Shown one piece after another: positions 58,245 through 64,000 of a stretch of 64,000 bases of DNA; within the stretch, counting starts at the first letter, position 1; each line of letters opens with the position of its first letter. The stretch lies in assembly GCA_905147135.1 (NCBI GenBank), contig LR990049.1, positions 7,395,428 to 7,459,427 on the forward strand, in the 5' to 3' direction. The translations under genes were made by a program, and so were the position numbers. The notes under the pieces are model-generated. The model saw only the letters and a list, made by a program, of their open reading frames with translations. It did no database searches and was not told the DNA's origin. This stretch comes from Blastobasis lacticolella. Lineage: Eukaryota; Arthropoda; Insecta; Lepidoptera; Blastobasidae.

Positions 58245-58440
58245 AGCGCCGACGAAAAAAAGAGGGGTGTTATAAGTTTGTGTCTGTGTATGTGTGGGTC
58301 ATCGTAGCTCCCGAATGGATGCGCCGATTTGCATACGGTTTTCTCTCATTGAAAACCAGTTATATTGAGATTGTTATAGGTTCTGTTTCGTCAAAATCAG
58401 TCTATGTGTAAAGTTGGTTGGGGGTTATACGACTTTTGCT
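58245..58440 (+). repeat. Interspersed repeat family D
   Basis: AGAGGGGTGTTATAAGTTTG, GTAGCTCCCGAATGGATGC, TTGCATACGGTTTTCTCTC and GTTGGGGGTTATACGACTTT match 44462-44700. Confidence 0.75.
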
Positions 58441-58754
58441 ATCAGTTTACTAAACTGAATCGTATTATTAGAACTTAAATGCACTTTTCAATTAAAAATG
58501 GAATTGAAACGAAGAAATAATTACAACTATCTTTCGATCATATCTTCCTACTTAAACACCAGAACAAAATCCCAACCGAAGTCTCAAACTCTCATTTCAC
58601 CAGCCACTAGTTTTGCATTGAACAGAAATCGCGTCTAAAGAATTGATGTGGAAAATGTAGACAGTGGCGTCTCCAGCGGCCCGGTTGGTTTGCCCGCGGC
58701 CGTCGCTTAATTCGAGGCTGCAGCCCGTACCAGCACTGATTAACTTCCTGTTTC

Positions 58755-59722
58755 CAATTGCTCTGTTAAACGCTTTGACAAGTACTCATCGGGAAAACTG
58801 AAGTAGTTCTCTCGTCCGCTCCGGTTCTGTAATTGAGTGGCTAGAACAAAAGATAAATGCTGAGAGATATTACTGATTGTGCTCAGTTGGATGGAATATC
58901 CCTTTCATGTCACGCTGTTAAATGAGGAGATGAAATTCAAGGTCAAAAGTGTAAACAAATTGCCATTGTGAATAAATCCAAAAAGTGGAGTATTGAAAAT
59001 AGTGTTTTTTGAAATATTCACTCGATTTAATTTCATTTCGAATGTGATAATTTTTATCAATATTTCAATATCCACCTCTTGGGTTTATTTTTTATAGTGG
59101 CAATTTCTTTTCACTTTTGATCTTGAATTTTATTCCCAAATATAGATAAGTAAAGTTGGCCATGTGGTATCTAGACGACAATTGCTATGTTAGCGCTTTG
59201 ACAAGTACTCCTGGAGAAAGTGAAGTAGTTCTCTTGTCCGCTCCGATTTCACGACAGTAATTGAGTGGCTAGAACAAAAGATAAACGGTTTGTGAGAGAT
59301 GAAATATGTTACTGATTGTGCCTTGTAGCCTTGTTGGATGGAATATCCCTTTCATCTCACGCTGTTAGACTCGGAGATAGAAGTGTAAAGAAAATCTACT
59401 ATGGATTATTACTGGTAAAATTTTTAAATGAGTTTGTGTTATCCATATAGATATACCACAAATTCACAAATAAAATTTAAAAGTTAAAATAAAATAAAAA
59501 ATTTACCCAATGTATCGATTATTTAAAATAGTGCTGTTTTAAATATAGGTACATAGGATTTTATTTCATTTTAATGTGATAATTATTATCAATATTTCAA
59601 AGATTTTAAATATCCACCCCTTGGGTTTATTTTTAAAAGCGGCATATTATTTACACTTTTGATCTTTAATTTCATATCTGAGTATAGGTAAGTATACTTG
59701 GCCTTGTAACTAGATGACTAGG
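58755..59722. repeat. Tandem duplication of a non-coding segment (units of 424 and about 544 bp)
   Basis: Unit 1 (58755-59178) and unit 2 (59179-59722) start CAATTGCTCTGTT and CAATTGCTATGTT. They share CGCTTTGACAAGTACTC, GAAGTAGTTCTCTYGTCCGC, TAATTGAGTGGCTAGAACAA, GGATGGAATATCCCTTTCAT, TATCAATATTTCAA, ATATCCACCYCTTGGG and CACTTTTGATCTT in the same order. The intervening stretches differ by indels. No ORF. Confidence 0.9.
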
Positions 59723-60659
59723 TGCCTTGCCTGATTAGGTAGATTAGATAGACCTAGAATGAGCCGCAGTGTTTTTTGCCTTGGTGTGAAGATTATGGCA
59801 AAGCCCTCCACTAATGTGACAGAGGCTAGTGTTCTACTGTCTAGGGGCTAATCAGAGGTATGTATTATTATGAATATGCTTTCCTACATCAAATGACTTG
59901 ATCATATTACATGCCTTAGGTCTTACGAATACGATCCTCTTAACATATATAGGTCATGGTCTCACAGTCGATCCACCTATCTGTTCCCAGATAAAGTTAG
60001 GGAATAAAGACATAAATCAAAGAATGGTAAACAGCCAGAAACCCAAAGGGTATTCCATATTAATTAACGTCGGCAGCGAAGGCGACGAAGACAAATGTTG
60101 GAACCTCTCCTAATGTATTTTTCCGGGCCCTTTCCGGATAAAACAAATGATAATCGGGAAAGAATGAAGTCAACATTAATGAGGTCCAATTAATTATAGG
60201 ACGGCACAGGCCTATCTAATGGTATATGTAATGTGATAAGTTTCTTGCGTCTGTCTCTCTTTACAATTTATTTCGACAACAGGTTTATTTGGTATTTTTC
60301 AAATAATCAAGAGATAATTAAATTAAGAATAATACAGATTTTGTTTACATGACTGTCAAGACTTCCAGACTTTTGTCTGGAATGATAGAATATTTTTCTA
60401 AAGGTGCGTCTGGACCGGCCGTCCGTGAGCTGCGTGCATTTTATGTTCGCGCGCCGCTCCTGTGCCGTTCACGCGCATGATTCGCTGGTAGAACGTGCAC
60501 CGCGCATGCTCACTAAATATGCCTTGCATAAGTTACGCTAATCATATGTATCACTTAATTCGCTTTGCGAGCATTCGCGATTGCGCGAGATTTTATTACG
60601 CGACCATTTTCTTTCCCGAATCAAGCGTTATTTTCGCCAGAACATCATCATCATCATCA
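59723..60659. other. No gene recognised
   Basis: 59770-59835 has a weak family 2 echo (GTGTGAAGATTATGGCAAAG). 60395-60590 is CpG-rich (GCGCGCCGCTCC ...) without a coding frame. Confidence 0.4.
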
Positions 60660-60768
60660 TCATCAAAGTCCTGTGATGTGAACAGTCCACTGCAATACTT
60701 CGGCCTTCTTTCGGTGTTCCTCTTGTATGACAGCCGTGAGTGCCGGACACCACATGGCCAATTAAAAT
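60640..60768 (-). repeat. SINE-like family 2 copy with large internal deletion and (ATC)n tail
   Basis: (ATC)n at 60645-60664, AACAGTCCACTGCAATACTT, then directly GACAGCCGTGAGTGCCGGAC and ACCACATGGCCA. The middle of about 150 bp is missing. The (ATC)n is the reverse of the GATGAT tail. Confidence 0.75.
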
Positions 60769-61539
60769 CCGTCTGCGAAATAGCAAGCAAGTGATTGATA
60801 TAGCATTATTCGCAAAGTTCAGAATATATGTCTACAATACTGAATGGAGAATGTAAATGACATAAAAATGGAAGTCGATAATAAATATTCTCTAATCCTT
60901 ATCAAGAATTGGCAATTTTAACCAAATTTCGAAAAAGGATTACCGATTTTTTCGACAAATCCCCCGGATTGAGTCGCTCTCACTGAATGCTGTCTACGAA
61001 AAATCTTTAATCCAATTTGATTAGGGATTGTTCTTATGAAGACGGTAGGTATCCAATATGAATTGACCTGTAATATTTTTTGTTGTAATTAATATTCGTA
61101 CACCTACCTAGGTATTATTGTTAGGATAATATTTAACTGCCTTGACATGTACATAATATTGAAATTAGCTTAAAAATACCCCAAACGTAGGTTAATAAAT
61201 TTAAGAGACACCAAGAACGTTTATTGTCGAATTTGTGGAGTGTTTAGGAATTCAGAATGTTCCATCGATTCATTAATTATTCTGTGCAAGGGGAGGTGGT
61301 GCGTGCCGGCATTCTGCCACTTCTTATAAATTTATGATACCAATATAAATACTTGTTCTAACTCGTGCATGATCAAGTATCTTTCCTACCTCTAAATACT
61401 GCAAGTTAGTACGGCTGACAACTTAGTGCGAAAGTTTTGACTATGATGAATGGGTGTACTGAAAGTGGTATGTTGTCATAGTTCTAGAATAGTTGTAAAG
61501 TAATTAGATACAAGTAAATTGTAGGTATTATTTTTTAAC
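60769..61539. other. No gene recognised
   Basis: No ORF or recognised repeat. Confidence 0.4.
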
Positions 61540-61690
61540 CCATAACGTAATAATGAGGGATGGACATTATTATTGTGATGTGAATATCTGTGTCTGGCTG
61601 TGGCATTGTATCTCCAGAACGTAGGGACCGATTTAATGCGGTTTCATTTATTTGAAAGCCAGTTTCATTCAAATTGGAGGGATAAAAGGT
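61540..61690 (+). repeat. Interspersed repeat family D, diverged
   Basis: GTAATAATGAGGGATGGAC, GGCATTGTATCTCCAGAACG, GACCGATTTAATGCGGTTTC and TTTGAAAGCCAGTTTCATTC. Confidence 0.55.
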
Positions 61691-61892
61691 GTATAAATTG
61701 GAATTCATTAAACCTTAGAATTCACTTTAATTTTAACGTGAAATATCTAAGACTTTTGGTTTCAAGTAGACCTATTACAATTTGTAACTACTACAATTGA
61801 GTGTTATCTATCGATTTATAAAGATGGGTCGAGCCCATAAGCGACCTCCCAAACTAAAATCTTATAATCCCTTTCTACATTAACATTTTTTA

Positions 61893-62004
61893 TACCACTA
61901 AGGGGACAAACAAGCTTACGGCCTGCCTGATGGTAAGCAGTCACCGCAGCTTATGGACGTTTGCAATACCACGTGACATCATCACCCACGCGGAGCCGAC
62001 CTCG
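61893..62004 (+). repeat. Interspersed repeat family C
   Basis: GGGGACAAACAAGCTTACGG, CCTGCCTGATGGTAAGCAG and CACCGCAGCTTATGGACG, ending GGAGCCGACC. Confidence 0.75.
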
Positions 62005-63732
62005 AATGTGAGTTCATCTATAAAAACTACGAATGTCAAGGAATGGCTGACTTAGAGAGAGTATCATCATCATCGACATGATTAGCCTATTAAAGAGAGT
62101 ATAATGTTCGAAACGTATTCACGTTCTCTTTTATTTTTTGAATCAGACTGAATTCTACACAACGTATGAACGGTCCTGAATCTAATCTGAACACAGTCGA
62201 TGTTAGTGGTTAGCATTATCCTACAGTACACGACATAGGCATAGATAGAGAGCTCGACCCCGACAGTCAAGTGAATCCACACAGACTTGTACAGGACAAG
62301 AAGGACAAGTCCGAGCGAATTGAGCAGCCACGCTCAACCACACAATGCGGCAGTGCGGTGGTTCGTTCCAATGATCAGTCGACCTCACCAAAGCAGCTTA
62401 CGTCCAGATCTTCTTAGACAACGCCCACTGAGGTTCCCCATATTCCGATTAATTCAGTTGCAGACACAAACGCCTTGTAGGTATACAAACAAGGCTTTGT
62501 TTATATTCGCCTCCATTAAAACCAATTGGTTATCCACTCGTTTTGTATAAAAAAAGGATACATTTTAACGTTGAAAACAAAACGCGTCCGAAACGATTGG
62601 CTGAAAACTCCTCTCATTTATATTTTATTACACCCTTTGGACGTGCGTAAATAATATAGCCAATTCAGAAAGCCGATGGACCCTTTCAAGCGAAAGTGAA
62701 TGATCTGAAAAGTTTTTGCAAACATATTGGGGGCTCATTGCCGTTTGCTCGGAACTCGGTAACAAGTTCAGCGGTTTTCTGATTGATGAACGCTCGTGTT
62801 CGGTTTGGTACGCGGCCTGTGCTAATGTTGACTCTGCGTCCTGGCCATAAGGGGTATCAACATCGCTCCCGATTGTTCCGAATCCAATACGAAGCCACAA
62901 CACCAGTATTGATAACGGAACACATTAATATTGCATACGCCTCGAGCACGCTACAATAAATTACATTCAACGTTTTAACCATGTTTTGATATAGCAGTCA
63001 TATTTTTTTTATGGAACGTGTCATGTCCAATTTTCGATAAACCTGTTCTGCTTCGATTTTAATTTTGCGGGTGAGCGAGTTATCGTTCTGGGTAAGTCGA
63101 GAAATGAATTCGCTTGTTTTCTTTGAGACGGAATGCTGGTTGAATTTAAATTGATATTTGGGATTGAGTTGTGAGATTACTTTGAATAAAATGAGCATAA
63201 ATAAATCACTATGGCTATAGAGTTTTGTGTAAGACACGTTATTCTCGAATCAAACATCCGAAGTTCGGCTCTAACTAATTAATTGTTTCTCTGTTACGCT
63301 TTGCGTGGGAAAGCCAGAGTTAGTGCGGAAGGAAGTGCCGGAATTGTCCGATTGCCCAAGTTGGGTAATAAGAAAAAGTTGTGGTCGCATCACGACCCGT
63401 GTGATTAAATGCCCCTAGTGAATACGAGTGACATACTTTTAGTTATATGGAGTATCAAATAGGGTCTGGATGTGCAACTATAGCTGGGTATGGATTGTGG
63501 GACAATTTTGAGTACGTTGCAATATATGGTTTATTTTTTTATTAATAAGGCCGTGGTTCATTTGGTAAACTTCTTTCACGGATCACACAAGTGATATGCT
63601 ATAGTCGAGTTTGTTTTCAATCTTAAAGAAGTACCAAGTTTAGCAATAGTTAGAGAAATATGCAGAGGCATTCATATTTTTCAAGACATTTCTGATAAAT
63701 GTCCATCTGTATAAGAAGCCCTTGGTACAGGG
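62005..63732. other. No gene recognised
   Basis: No domain-bearing ORF. The frames 62903-62628 (minus, 91 codons) and 62287-62550 (plus) show nothing recognisable. Confidence 0.4.
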
Positions 63733-63990
63733 CGTCTCTGGCGTTAATGTCTCAGTTGTGGTCTCGGTCACGAGATCCCGGTGTCCGTCTTGATCATGAT
63801 CCAGGATTTGGCAGATCAGACAGTGGAGCAACTGTAATCTGACCTCCGTGATCCTGCTAGAAGGGGAACCTGAGCAGATTGGATCATGGTTACACATTCA
63901 GTCGCCTGAATGTATAGGTATCATAACGATGTTTTCCGTCACCGTAAAAGCATCGGTAGGCATTCAACTAATGTACATTACTCAGAAAAG
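63733..63990 (-). mobile_element. tRNA-derived SINE, head missing or beyond the window
   Basis: GGCGTTAATGTCTCAGTTGT, TCATGATCCAGGATTTGGCA, TGACCTCCGTGATCCTGCT, ACATTCAGTCGCCTGAATGT and ATTCAACTAATGTACATTAC follow the full minus copy at 21670-22036 until the A-rich window end. The A and B boxes are not seen. Confidence 0.85.
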
Positions 63991-64000
63991 CAAAAAAAAA

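Noticed and set aside
62628..62903. 91-codon minus-strand frame
   Set aside because: No domain or splice evidence.

Overview
The window looks like a stretch of lepidopteran (moth or butterfly) nuclear genome: AT-rich, mostly non-coding and full of eukaryotic interspersed repeats. Three things point this way. First, two intron-split host genes can be rebuilt with consensus splice sites: a pancreatic-type secreted lipase and an RR-1 cuticular protein. Second, there are tRNA-derived SINEs with target-site duplications. Third, there are many 5'-truncated RTE-type and CR1/Jockey-type LINE ends, together with hairpin MITEs of the kind common in Lepidoptera. I saw no operons, CRISPR arrays, viral genes or prokaryotic signals.

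Layout. 1-9.7 kb is intergenic. It holds a 221-bp repeat present twice (863-1083 and 1373-1593), a 191-bp hairpin MITE (2194-2384), a second MITE (6261-6344) and an RTE LINE 3' end (about 7996-8348). 9.88-11.64 kb is a complete four-exon lipase gene on the minus strand, 340 aa, with the catalytic Ser/Asp/His present and an unusual 39-bp perfect hairpin in its last intron. 12.1-13.5 kb holds degenerate repeats and an RTE fragment. 16.2-17.7 kb is a layered nest: an old repeat interrupted by a non-autonomous hAT-like element with an 8-bp target duplication, which itself contains a 36-bp palindromic satellite and another repeat carrying an 11-bp minisatellite. 20.0-23.4 kb is a complete four-exon cuticular protein gene on the minus strand, 202 aa, with a TATA box and initiator; its large third intron contains a SINE inserted in an older repeat.

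24.6-33.5 kb is dense repeat territory: several RTE copies, three near-full copies of a 260-bp SINE-like family (one inserted into another copy of the same family), and partial tRNA-SINEs. 33.8-43.6 kb holds three large inverted-repeat elements, two LINE 3' tails and a LINE reverse-transcriptase fragment whose catalytic YADD box is gone. 44-64 kb continues with repeats, two local tandem duplications (45.7-46.0 and 58.75-59.7 kb), a full-length tRNA-SINE (47935-48293) and a frameshifted CR1/Jockey-type LINE end (56.66-57.4 kb).

The two host genes have unrelated jobs: extracellular lipid hydrolysis and chitin binding in cuticle. Both are on the minus strand about 8.4 kb apart with no sign of coordinated function. 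I found no convincing new biological system. The most informative observations concern transposon nesting, a SINE and a LINE sharing the same GATGAT tail, and a composite repeat junction found at two loci.
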